Assembly (NCBI GenBank): GCA_001915025.1 | Contig: MNDR01000100.1 | Location: 10,282 to 62,191, forward strand | From: Gemmatimonadetes bacterium 13_2_20CM_2_65_7 | GTDB taxonomy: Bacteria; Gemmatimonadota; Gemmatimonadetes; Gemmatimonadales; GWC2-71-9 | Direction of reading: 5' to 3' | Length of the DNA stretch: 51,910 nt | Shown: positions 9,325 to 16,315 of the stretch, in pieces | Layout of the letters: each line of letters opens with the position of its first letter | How positions within the stretch are numbered: the first letter of the stretch is position 1 | Translations under genes and position numbers: made by a program | Notes under the pieces: model-generated | Databases searched by the model: none | Told to the model about the DNA's origin: nothing | What the model saw: only the letters and a program-made list of their open reading frames with translations

Positions 9325-10052
9325 CGGATGAGTCTCCCCCCGTCGACGACCAGCACCGTGCCCGTCGCGAAGTCGGTATCGGCAAGGAGAAACCGCACGG
9401 CCGCTACCACATCGGCCGGCGTGCCCAGCCGATTGAGCGGCGTGGTCTCGCGAATGTGCTCGCGCGACTGGTCGTCCCAATCCTCTGGCAGCAGCACTGC
9501 CCCGGGCGCGACCGCATTGACCGCGATGTCGGGAGCAAGGGCGCGGGCCAGTGCTTTAGTCAGCATCACGACGCCGGCCTTGCTGACGCAATGCGGGACA
9601 TACGCGGGCCACGGTTCCAGGCCGGCCAAGTCGGCGATATTGACGATCTTGCCTTTCGCGCGGCGCAAGTGCGGGATCGCTCCCTGCGACACGAAGAACG
9701 TCGCTCGCAGGTTGAGGTCGAGCGTCGCATCCCAACTCTCCGGCGTGACTTCTTCGACCGGCTGGCGCACCATAATCGCCGCCGAGTTGACCAGGACGTC
9801 GAGCCGTTTCAGGACGCGCGCGGCCTGGTCGGCGAGTCCCCGCGCCGCCTGCGGGTCGTTCAGGTCCGCCTGCAGCAGCTCCGCGCGCTTGCCCGCGCCG
9901 CGGATCGCGCGAGCGGTCTGCTCGGCGCCGCTGGCGGAGCCGTGGTAATGCACCGCCACGTCGCATCCCGCACGGGCCAATCCGACGGCGATCGCCTGCC
10001 CGACCCGGCGCCCAGCACCGGTCACCAACGCGCCCGCGCCCTCGAGCCGCAT
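9321..10052 (-). CDS. Short-chain dehydrogenase, pteridine-reductase-like, catalytic Tyr replaced
   Basis: A 243-residue NAD(P)-dependent SDR. The loop TGAGRRVGQA (11-20) and VHYHGSA (35-41) resemble pteridine reductase PTR1/FolM proteins. NSAA (89-92) is normal. In the active site the usual Ser position is Asp141, as in PTR1/FolM. The YxxxK motif reads H154-C-V-S-K158, with the nearest Tyr at 151. If His154 truly fills the tyrosine position, ordinary SDR proton relay is lost or altered. Its ATG shares one base with the stop of the upstream SDR (TAATG). Confidence 0.85.
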   Translation of the reverse strand: MRLEGAGALVTGAGRRVGQAIAVGLARAGCDVAVHYHGSASGAEQTARAIRGAGKRAELLQADLNDPQAARGLADQAARVLKRLDVLVNSAAIMVRQPVEEVTPESWDATLDLNLRATFFVSQGAIPHLRRAKGKIVNIADLAGLEPWPAYVPHCVSKAGVVMLTKALARALAPDIAVNAVAPGAVLLPEDWDDQSREHIRETTPLNRLGTPADVVAAVRFLLADTDFATGTVLVVDGGRLIR

Positions 10053-10786
10053 TAGTACGCCTTTCCGGTGATCGGCACGATCTGGCCCGTGATCGCTTTC
10101 GCTTCATCACTCGCCAGGAAGAGCACGGTGTTCACGACTTCTTCGAGCTCGACGAAGGGGGTCTTGGGATCGGGCTGCATGGTCGCGACGTTGTCCGCGG
10201 TCCGCACGGTCGCCGGCGCCACCGCGTTCACGCGGATGTTGGCGTCGCGGTATTCGCGTGCCAGCTCGCGCGTGAGACCCGCGACCGCGGATTTCGCCGC
10301 GCTGTACGCCGACATGTGCATGAGCGAGCGGACGACGGCAATCGACGCGAAGTTGACGATTGATCCCCCCCCGGTCCCGCGCGACAGCAGCACCGGAATC
10401 GCGGCCTGACACATGAAGAAGGCGGTCTTGAAGTTGACCGCGAATTCCCGCTCCAGGATGTCGGGCTTCACTTCGGTGAACGGGCCGTAGCTGAAGAACC
10501 CGCCCGCAACGTTCACGACGACGTCGAGCCCACCGAAGTGCGACTGTGCCGCTGCGGCGGCGACGCGCGCCGCGTCGGGCTGCGTGAGGTCGCCGGCCGA
10601 AGCCTTGGCCGCGATGCCTTCACCCGCGAATTCCTTCACGCGATCCGCCAGCCCGACGGCGTTCACGTCGGCGAGCACGAGCTTCGCGCCCGCACGTCCC
10701 AAGCCGCGCGCGACCGCATGTCCGATTTGTCCGACGCGCCCCACGCCCGTGACGAGTGCGACCTTGCCCCGAAAATCAGCGGGCAT
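10052..10786 (-). CDS. Short-chain dehydrogenase/reductase
   Basis: A 244-residue classical SDR with an intact active site: S148, Y161 and K165 (SAYSAAK). The cofactor loop is TGVGRVGQIG (13-22). NVAG (92-95) replaces the common NNAG, and VLAD around residue 40 favours NAD(H). The substrate is unknown. The start ATG 10786 overlaps the peroxiredoxin stop by 11 bases, so the gene belongs to the same minus-strand operon. A run of eight C at 10375-10382 lies in the coding region, in frame. Confidence 0.9.
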   Translation of the reverse strand: MPADFRGKVALVTGVGRVGQIGHAVARGLGRAGAKLVLADVNAVGLADRVKEFAGEGIAAKASAGDLTQPDAARVAAAAAQSHFGGLDVVVNVAGGFFSYGPFTEVKPDILEREFAVNFKTAFFMCQAAIPVLLSRGTGGGSIVNFASIAVVRSLMHMSAYSAAKSAVAGLTRELAREYRDANIRVNAVAPATVRTADNVATMQPDPKTPFVELEEVVNTVLFLASDEAKAITGQIVPITGKAY

Positions 10787-11222
10787 TCACGGCCGCGACG
10801 ATGTCGTCCACGGGGGGAGCGCCGCGCTGAGCGTAGCGCACCGTTCCCTCTCGTCCAATTACGTAGACCGTGCGCTGGATCCCGCGATCATCGTCCTTGA
10901 GCGCGTGATACGCGCGGGCGATCGCTCGGTCCGGATCGGAGAGCAACGGAAAATTGAACTGCATCTTCTCCACGTAGCTCTTATGGCTGTCGATGCCCGC
11001 GGGATTCACGCCGAGCGGTTGCATTCCAACGGCCTTGAACTTTGCCATCTCATCGCGCACGGCGGAGAGTTGGCGGTTTCAGCCGGGGGTGTTGTTGCCG
11101 GGATAGAACACCAACGCGACCGGCCCCTTTTTCAGCAGCGCGCCGAGCGAATACGTCTGGCCATCGGACGCGGGAGCGGTGAAGGAGGGCGCCTTACTAC
11201 CGATCGGTAACGGTTCGCTCAT
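10776..11222 (-). CDS. Peroxiredoxin (BCP/AhpC-TSA type), probable selenoprotein with in-frame UGA at codon 48
   Basis: The product reads MSEPLPIGSKAPSFTAP... to FYPGNNTPG (39-47), then an in-frame TGA (11081-11079), then NRQLSAVRDEMAKFKAVG and the rest of a peroxiredoxin ending at 10776. Family members have Cys here (NNTPGCT), and that cysteine is the peroxidatic residue. Both halves are in one frame, so no indel is needed, and the conserved C-terminal part (FNFPLLSDPDR, RTVYVIGREG) shows no decay. Recoding gives 148 residues, normal for the family. No other Cys is present; the usual resolving Cys position is Ser, fitting a 1-Sec enzyme. ATG 11222 overlaps the PHP stop (ATGA). A nonsense mutation is the alternative. 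Confidence 0.82.
11044..11074 (-). promoter_or_regulatory. Candidate bacterial SECIS hairpin after the UGA
   Basis: Directly downstream of the TGA, GCCA (11074-11071) pairs with TGGC (11047-11044) and, after a two-base bulge, TCTC (11068-11065) pairs with GAGA (11051-11048). An inner CGC/GCG pair (11064-11062 with 11058-11056) closes a CGT loop. Position and size fit a bacterial SECIS element, which lies in the coding sequence just 3' of the recoded UGA. I folded it by eye, and bSECIS primary sequence is poorly conserved. Confidence 0.5.
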
Positions 11223-12064
11223 GTCCTGGTCCTCGTTGCCAGCTCCAACCGCCGTTCGAGTTGAGTGAGCCACGCGTCGGGTACCTTCATGCTGCCGAGC
11301 GGCGCATGGGTGTCGCCATACTCACTTTCGCCGTGCCAGTCCGAGCCGCCGGTGATCCCGAGCCCGAGCCGCTCGGCGAGGCGCATGAGTCGCTGCTCGA
11401 CGGCCGGAGCATGGCTCGGGTGGCGCACCTCGACACAGTCCAGTCCCTGGTCCTGAAAAGTCCGGAGCTGTCCTTCGGTTCCATGATCGCCGAGGTGCGC
11501 CGCGACGGTCAGCCCACCCACCTCGTGCACCAGCGACGTGACTTCGGAGAGGGTTGGCAGCGGTTTCTCGACGTACGCCGCCCGGCCCCGGCCGAGGTAG
11601 CGGCGAAACGCATCCGTGATGTCTTCACACGCTCCGCAGTCGACGAGTGCGCGCGCGACATGCGGCCGGCCCAGCGCGCCGCCGTCGCCGCCGCTGAGTT
11701 GCGCCTCCACGTCCTCCAGCTCGATCGCCACACCGAGTCCCTGCAGCTTGGCCACGATCTGTTCGCCGCGCCGGCGTCGCGCCGCGCGCGTATCGCGCAG
11801 GAAGCCCTGGAGACGCTCAGTCTCGGGGGGCAAGAACAACGCGAGGACGTGCAGCTCGCCCCATGGCGCGCGCACGCTGAACTCGCAGCCCGGGATCACG
11901 CGGATCCCGAGCTTCGCCCCCTCGCGCGCCGCGTCTGCAACGCCGTCCGTCGTGTCGTGATCGGTGAGTGCGATCGCAGTGAGGCCGACGGCGCGCGCGC
12001 GGCGGGCGACCTCGGGTGGCTCGCATTCCCCATCGGAGGCCGTCGAGTGGCAGTGGAGATCAAT
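11219..12064 (-). CDS. PHP-domain phosphoesterase (TrpH/RNase AM-like)
   Basis: The metal-binding N-terminus IDLHCHSTASDGE and ALTDHDTTDG are clear, followed by IPGCEFS, AAHLGDHG and GGSDWHGE, all PHP-family metal ligands. Relatives hydrolyse 3',5'-bisnucleotides or trim RNA 5' ends. Starting at the first downstream GTG (11899) would delete the first metal motif, so translation must begin upstream. No in-frame ATG, GTG or TTG occurs just before the motif; the best candidate is ATT at 12064, overlapping the stop of the upstream gene. The start is therefore uncertain, but the frame is open and continuous. The stop overlaps the peroxiredoxin start. Confidence 0.82.
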   Translation of the reverse strand: MDLHCHSTASDGECEPPEVARRARAVGLTAIALTDHDTTDGVADAAREGAKLGIRVIPGCEFSVRAPWGELHVLALFLPPETERLQGFLRDTRAARRRRGEQIVAKLQGLGVAIELEDVEAQLSGGDGGALGRPHVARALVDCGACEDITDAFRRYLGRGRAAYVEKPLPTLSEVTSLVHEVGGLTVAAHLGDHGTEGQLRTFQDQGLDCVEVRHPSHAPAVEQRLMRLAERLGLGITGGSDWHGESEYGDTHAPLGSMKVPDAWLTQLERRLELATRTRT

Positions 12065-12329
12065 GTGCGGCGTAGGACACCTCGGGCGCCGTCCAGGCCG
12101 GTTGCGACTGCCGGAACAGCTCGAGCAATTCGCGGTCGGACAGCTCAGCGAACGCGCGGTCGGGCGACCGGGCGCCGACCGGCGAAAAATGCGTCACGCG
12201 CCGGCGGCGTTGTGACCCCGTGCCCTGCTCGAAGATGAGACCGAACTGGTCGCGCCCATACACCGTGACGCGACCCGCTGGAGATACCTCCCATTTCTCG
12301 CCGTCTACCGCGATCGTGCGTCGCGCCAT
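12060..12329 (-). CDS. Small hypothetical protein
   Basis: An 89-residue protein that I cannot assign. It begins MARRTIAVDGEKWEVSPAGRVTVYGRDQFGLIFE, which looks like a small beta-sheet domain, and has an Arg-rich loop (SQRRRRVTHFSP) and a helical end (LSDRELLELFRQS). The start follows the stop of the gene before it by three bases, and its stop overlaps the PHP gene, so it is embedded in the operon. It has coding-type composition and no shadow gene opposite. Confidence 0.6.
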   Translation of the reverse strand: MARRTIAVDGEKWEVSPAGRVTVYGRDQFGLIFEQGTGSQRRRRVTHFSPVGARSPDRAFAELSDRELLELFRQSQPAWTAPEVSYAAH

Positions 12330-12332
12330 GCG

Positions 12333-12653
12333 TCAGGCTTGCGACGCGGTGGCCACAGGAACCTCACTCCACAGCTCCCAGGCATCGGGCGCGTACGTCG
12401 CGATCGTCTGCAGGCGCCGCTCGAGCTTGATCTCCTCCGGCAACCGCGACGCCTGCGCCCGGTGGGACATTTCGGTGGGACTCTCGGAGAATTCGATGAA
12501 CAGGCGCGGGTCCTTCGCGTTCCGGAACAGCCAGATGCGCTGCCCCCGCGCTTCCGCAAACTGGCTCAGCTCGCGGAGCGTGTTCACGTATTCCGTCTCG
12601 TTCTGCGCGGCGACGCGCACTCGCGCCGCGGTCAGGACTTTGGGCATGCTCAC
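12333..12653 (-). CDS. Small hypothetical protein, possible dimeric alpha/beta-barrel domain
   Basis: A 106-residue protein whose pattern VRVAAQNETEYVNTLRELSQFAEARGQRIWLFRNAKDPRLFIEFSE resembles antibiotic-biosynthesis-monooxygenase-like or NIPSNAP-like ferredoxin folds. The identification is weak. Its GTG start overlaps the E2 stop (GTGA), so it is translationally coupled to the dehydrogenase genes. An internal ATG at 12647 is an alternative start. Confidence 0.55.
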   Translation of the reverse strand: MSMPKVLTAARVRVAAQNETEYVNTLRELSQFAEARGQRIWLFRNAKDPRLFIEFSESPTEMSHRAQASRLPEEIKLERRLQTIATYAPDAWELWSEVPVATASQA

Positions 12654-13978
12654 ACCGCTCCCTCGGGAAACTCCTGCAGCATCTTCTTAACGTCGGCGAG
12701 GAACTTGTCGGCATCCGCGCCATCCACGACACGGTGGTCGTACGACATCGTCAGCATGCCCATCGTCCGGATGGCGATCGATTCGGTGCCGTCGGACCCG
12801 GCGACGACTTTGGGCCGTTTCTCGATCGCTCCGACGCCCAGGATGGCCACCTGCGGCTGATTGATGATTGGAATGCCGGCGAACGGTCCGAAGCCGCCGG
12901 GATTCGTGATCGTGAACGTGCCGCGCTGGATGTCGTCGGGCAACAGCTTCTTGGTGCGCGCGCGTTCGCCGAGATCGTTGATGGTGCGCGCGATCCCGAT
13001 GAGCGACAGCTCGTCGGCGTGCTTGATCACCGGCACGATCAGCCCCCAATCGAGCGCCACCGCGATACCGATGTTCACGTCGGCGCGATAGATCGTGCTG
13101 TCGCCGGAGACGGCGGCGTTGACGATCGGGTGCGTGCGGAGATTCTCCGCGCACGCCTTCGCGATGAAGGCGAGGAACGTGAGGCTCACGCCGCGCTCGA
13201 CGTAGCTCTGTTTTGCCTTGGCGCGTAGCTGCGCGATGCGCGTGAAGTCGACTTCAAAGAAGCTGGCGACGTGCGCCGACACCCGCTTCGACATCACCAT
13301 GTGATCGGCGGTGATCTTGCGGATCTTGGACCACGGCTCGACCCTGTCCCCTGGCCACGGTTCGACGACCGGATGCTCGATCAGGCCACCACCCGGTACC
13401 GGGTACCGGGTACCGGGTATCGGTGCCGGGGCAGCCGGAGCTCTTTGGATGTAGCCGAGGATATCCTGCTTCGTCACGCGCCCCGCGTAACCGCTGCCTG
13501 GAATGCGCGAGATATCCACGCTGTGCTCAGCCGCAATCTTGCGCACGAGCGGCGTGGATTTGGTGCGGAGCCGTTGCTCGGCCGTTTGCACACCTCCCCC
13601 ACCGCCGTCACCGTCGCTGCGCTTAACTGCTGGAGCAGCTTTAGGAGGCTCGGGTTTGGGAGCCGGCGGTGCCGGGGCGGCCGGGGCGGCCGCCTTTGGC
13701 GGCTCGGGTTTCGCGGGCGCGGGCGCCGCGGCCCCCTTCTCAGTTTCGAGGACCGCAACGAGCGTCTGAACCGGGACGGTCTGTCCTTCCTGCACCTTGA
13801 TCTCCGCCAGAACGCCCGCAACGGGCGCGGGGATTTCCGCGTCCACCTTGTCGGTGGAGATCTCGAACAGAGGCTCGTCGCGCTTCACCGCATCGCCGAC
13901 CTTCTTGAGCCATTTGCTCAACGTCCCTTCGGCGATCGATTCGCCCATCTGGGGCATCAGTACGTCTACGCGTGCCAT
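12650..13978 (-). CDS. 2-oxoacid dehydrogenase E2 (dihydrolipoyl acyltransferase)
   Basis: The E2 core transfers acyl groups from lipoyl-lysine to CoA in a pyruvate, branched-chain or 2-oxoglutarate dehydrogenase complex. One lipoyl domain has its lysine at K44 (STDKVDAE). An Ala/Pro-rich linker follows, then a subunit-binding domain (VRKIAAEHSVDISRIPGSGYAGRV) and the catalytic domain ending in DHRVVDG with His415. The 442-residue length is normal. A short 7-bp repeat encodes part of the second linker. It lies 10 bp downstream of the fused E1 gene; E3 is not in the window. The fused E1 and domain style favour a branched-chain-type complex, which is inference. Confidence 0.92.
   Translation of the reverse strand: MARVDVLMPQMGESIAEGTLSKWLKKVGDAVKRDEPLFEISTDKVDAEIPAPVAGVLAEIKVQEGQTVPVQTLVAVLETEKGAAAPAPAKPEPPKAAAPAAPAPPAPKPEPPKAAPAVKRSDGDGGGGGVQTAEQRLRTKSTPLVRKIAAEHSVDISRIPGSGYAGRVTKQDILGYIQRAPAAPAPIPGTRYPVPGGGLIEHPVVEPWPGDRVEPWSKIRKITADHMVMSKRVSAHVASFFEVDFTRIAQLRAKAKQSYVERGVSLTFLAFIAKACAENLRTHPIVNAAVSGDSTIYRADVNIGIAVALDWGLIVPVIKHADELSLIGIARTINDLGERARTKKLLPDDIQRGTFTITNPGGFGPFAGIPIINQPQVAILGVGAIEKRPKVVAGSDGTESIAIRTMGMLTMSYDHRVVDGADADKFLADVKKMLQEFPEGAV
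13397..13417. repeat. Tandem 7-bp repeat TACCGGG, three perfect units
   Basis: Three perfect copies lie at 13397-13417 with degenerate copies on both sides. They fall in the E2 linker between the subunit-binding and catalytic domains and encode the TRYPVPG stretch. Because GGTACC is self-complementary, the array can also fold on itself. Confidence 0.88.
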
Positions 13979-13988
13979 ATCCTCTCCA

Positions 13989-15908
13989 TCAGTAGGCCGC
14001 GAGCCAGCGCGCAGCTTTCACAATGTCGTCAGTCTGCGGGAGCACAAAGTCTTCCAGCGTCGGCGCGTAGGGCAGCGGTACGTCGTGCGCGGTCACGCGC
14101 ATGATCGGACCGTCCAGCCATTCGAATGCCTGCTCGTTGATTCGCGCCGCGATCTCGCCGGCGATACCGCCCGTGCGCGTGTCCTCGTGCACGATCAGCA
14201 CCTTGTTCGTCTTCTTCACCGTCGCGACGATCGCCGCATCGTCCATCGGCAAGAGCGTCCGCAAGTCGACCACTTCGACCGATAGCCCATCTTCCTGCGC
14301 GAGGCGGTCCGCCGCCTCGAGCGATTTCCAGACGGTCGCGCCGTAACTAATGATCGACAGATTCTTCCCTTCGCGCGCGAGGCGCGCTTCCCCGATCGGG
14401 GTGAGCACTTCTTCGCCTTCCGGCAATTGCTCCTTGATGCGCCGGTACAGCCATTTGTGCTCGAGGTACAGGACCGGATCTTCGTCGCGGATCGAGGCTT
14501 TGATCAATCCCTTCGCGTCACGGGCGGTCGCCGGATAGACGATTTTCAACCCGGGCGTATGCAGGAAGGCGGCCTCCGGGTTCTGTGAATGGAACGGGCC
14601 GCCGCGCACGTAACCACCGCAGGGACCGCGCACGACCATCGGCGTCGATAGCCCCGCGCGGTAGCGCGCCGTCGCGACGTAATTCGTCAGCATGTCGTAG
14701 GCACAGGAGATGAAGTCGATGAACTGCATCTCCGCAACGGGCCGGAGGCCCATGTGCGCCGCGCCGGCCGCGGCGCCGACGATCGCCGCCTCGGAGATCG
14801 GCGTGTCGATCCACAGCGCCTTAAACCAAAGCGTGTCGGCAACGGGCGGGTCGACCAAGACGCCGGGCAACGCTGTCTCCGCTTCGGGCAACGGCTCGTC
14901 CACGCAAGCGTCCGTCGCCTGATCGACCTCGTCGCGCACGCGGTCATCGATGTCTTTCAAGTGGCTTTCGCCGACAAGGTCCGCGGCAAGCAGTCGCTGC
15001 ACATATCGGTCGACGGGATCATTCTCCTTTGCCCATTTATCCAGCTCGCCTTTGGGCACATAGTGCTGATCGTCATGCTCGGCGTGACCCTTGCGGCGAT
15101 ACGTCTTCACTTCGATGAAATGCACGCCCTTCCCGCGGCGCGCGCGGTCGGCCGCGAATTTCGTGGCCTCGTATACCGCAACGACGTCGTTTCCGTCCAC
15201 CGTCACGGCCGGAATGCCGTACCCCGGCGACTTCTCGGCAAGGTCTTTGACGGCGAACTGCGTTTCGGGGGGAGTCGAGTAGGCCCAGTGGTTGTATTCA
15301 CCGATGACGACCAGCGGCAGCCGCTGCACCGCAGCGAAGTTCAGGCCTTCGTGAAAGGTGCCGGTGGACGTGCCGCCATCCCCGATGTAGACCAACCCTA
15401 CCCTCGGCTCGCGGCGCAGCTTGAAGGTGAGCGCGATCCCCGCCATGACGGGGATCATGTCTCCCAGATGCGAGATCTGGCCGAGGTAGCCTTTCTCGAG
15501 ATCATTGAAGTGCACGTTGAGCTCGCGGCCGTGTGTGGGACTGTCCGCCTTGGCCATGTACTGGCGCAGGATCTCGACGGGCTGAGCGCCCATCACGAGC
15601 AGCGAGCCGAGGTTACGGATCAGGGGCGAGAGGATGTCCTTGTTGCGGCCGCGCTCCAGCGCGTACGCCGTGGCGACCGATTCACCCTCCTGTCCCAGGG
15701 AGCGAAACAGGCCGCCGATGACCTTGCTCTGACGGTAGAGCGCGACCAGGCGCTCCTCGAGCGTGCGGGTAAGCCGCAGGTAATAATAGATCTCGAGCAG
15801 CTGGTCGCTCGACAGCGCTGCCCCCGCTGCCCCCGCTGCCCCCGCTGCCCCCGCTGCCCCTGTCCCGGTGGGGATCGCTGCGGTTGGCGGCGTCACTGGA
15901 AGAGCCAT
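13989..15908 (-). CDS. Fused 2-oxoacid dehydrogenase E1 (alpha-beta), beta N-terminus missing
   Basis: A 639-residue thiamine-diphosphate decarboxylase. The alpha part has the cofactor motif GDGGTSTGTFHEGLNFA and the RRKGHAEHDD loop. The beta part has PVAEMQFIDFISCAYDML, GGPFHSQNPEA and the C-terminal transketolase-like domain (LIVHEDTRTGG). Between them ADTLWFKAL runs directly into WIDTPISEAAIVGAAAGAA. The normal E1-beta start with its GED motif, some 60 or more residues, is absent. The N-terminus carries a Gly-Ala run from a 9-bp repeat. A TATAAT box ends nine bases before ATG 15908 and no Shine-Dalgarno is visible. Confidence 0.85.
   Translation of the reverse strand: MALPVTPPTAAIPTGTGAAGAAGAAGAAGAALSSDQLLEIYYYLRLTRTLEERLVALYRQSKVIGGLFRSLGQEGESVATAYALERGRNKDILSPLIRNLGSLLVMGAQPVEILRQYMAKADSPTHGRELNVHFNDLEKGYLGQISHLGDMIPVMAGIALTFKLRREPRVGLVYIGDGGTSTGTFHEGLNFAAVQRLPLVVIGEYNHWAYSTPPETQFAVKDLAEKSPGYGIPAVTVDGNDVVAVYEATKFAADRARRGKGVHFIEVKTYRRKGHAEHDDQHYVPKGELDKWAKENDPVDRYVQRLLAADLVGESHLKDIDDRVRDEVDQATDACVDEPLPEAETALPGVLVDPPVADTLWFKALWIDTPISEAAIVGAAAGAAHMGLRPVAEMQFIDFISCAYDMLTNYVATARYRAGLSTPMVVRGPCGGYVRGGPFHSQNPEAAFLHTPGLKIVYPATARDAKGLIKASIRDEDPVLYLEHKWLYRRIKEQLPEGEEVLTPIGEARLAREGKNLSIISYGATVWKSLEAADRLAQEDGLSVEVVDLRTLLPMDDAAIVATVKKTNKVLIVHEDTRTGGIAGEIAARINEQAFEWLDGPIMRVTAHDVPLPYAPTLEDFVLPQTDDIVKAARWLAAY
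15816..15860. repeat. Tandem 9-bp repeat CGCTGCCCC, five units
   Basis: Five perfect copies at 15816-15860, read on the minus strand as repeated Gly-Ala-Ala in the E1 N-terminal tail. The unit is a multiple of three, so copy-number change would keep the frame. Confidence 0.93.
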
Positions 15909-15916
15909 GGGCTTAA

Positions 15917-15922
15917 ATTATA
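15917..15922 (-). promoter_or_regulatory. Possible -10 box (TATAAT) for a near-leaderless E1-E2 transcript
   Basis: A perfect TATAAT on the minus strand ends nine bases before the E1 ATG (15908). No convincing -35 is seen, because the upstream sequence is already the divergent copZ-like gene. With no Shine-Dalgarno present, a leaderless or near-leaderless mRNA is possible. Confidence 0.3.
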
Positions 15923-15939
15923 GTCGAGGGGGAAGAGCC

Positions 15940-16176
15940 ATGGCGAACATCAAACTGCGCGTCACCGGCATGACCTGTGGCCATTGCCAGGCCAAGGTGG
16001 AGAAAGCGCTCAAGAGTGTGAGCGGCGTCTACTCGGCGGTGATCGATCTGCCCGATGGCGAAGCAGAAGTGGACTTCGACGACGACCGCATAACGACGGA
16101 CCAACTCGTAGCGGCGGAACCTGATCGGTCGTCGCCTCGACGAAGGTGTAGTGCCCACCCTCGGGCCGCGCGCTGA
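15940..16176 (+). CDS. copZ: CopZ-like heavy-metal-binding protein, C-terminus replaced
   Basis: Residues 1-60 are a normal HMA domain: MANIKLRVTGMTCGHCQAKVEKAL carries the metal-binding CxxC in MTCGHC, and ends with DDDRITTDQLVAA. Instead of the usual final helix and strand (typically V.AAGY), the frame then reads EPDRSSPRRRCSAHP, which is antisense to the small gene on the other strand. The 3' end therefore appears lost at about 16116-16121. A GGGGGAAG Shine-Dalgarno precedes ATG 15940. Its place beside copA fits a copper chaperone. Confidence 0.75.
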   Translation: MANIKLRVTGMTCGHCQAKVEKALKSVSGVYSAVIDLPDGEAEVDFDDDRITTDQLVAAEPDRSSPRRRCSAHPRAAR

Positions 16177-16315
16177 TGGTGATACGGCCCAACGTTCCGT
16201 GATACGCGCGCCGCCGCGGTGACTCTTCAGCGGGCGCGAGGCGGCCGCCGAAGAAGGTCTTCGCGACGTCGAGTACGGCTTCGGGACTCGCGCTAGTTCT
16301 GTGGAAGTAACGCAT
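16116..16315 (-). pseudogene. Small conserved-looking gene truncated at its 3' end
   Basis: The frame begins [28 protein letters not shown] and continues through a beta-like GTLGRITISARPEGGHYTFVEATTDQV, which looks like a compact alpha/beta domain. After about residue 66 the frame enters sequence antisense to the CopZ-like gene (stop at 16010), so the native C-terminus is missing. It starts inside the last bases of copA on the same strand and may once have been cotranscribed with it. I do not recognise the family. Confidence 0.5.

Noticed and set aside
11079-11273. Two separate small peroxiredoxin fragments or a plain pseudogene
   Set aside because: Both pieces share one frame and join at the catalytic codon; recoding explains them more simply, though a nonsense mutation is not formally excluded.
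15816-15860. CRISPR-like direct repeats
   Set aside because: The 9-bp units are contiguous with no spacers and are coding; it is a microsatellite.
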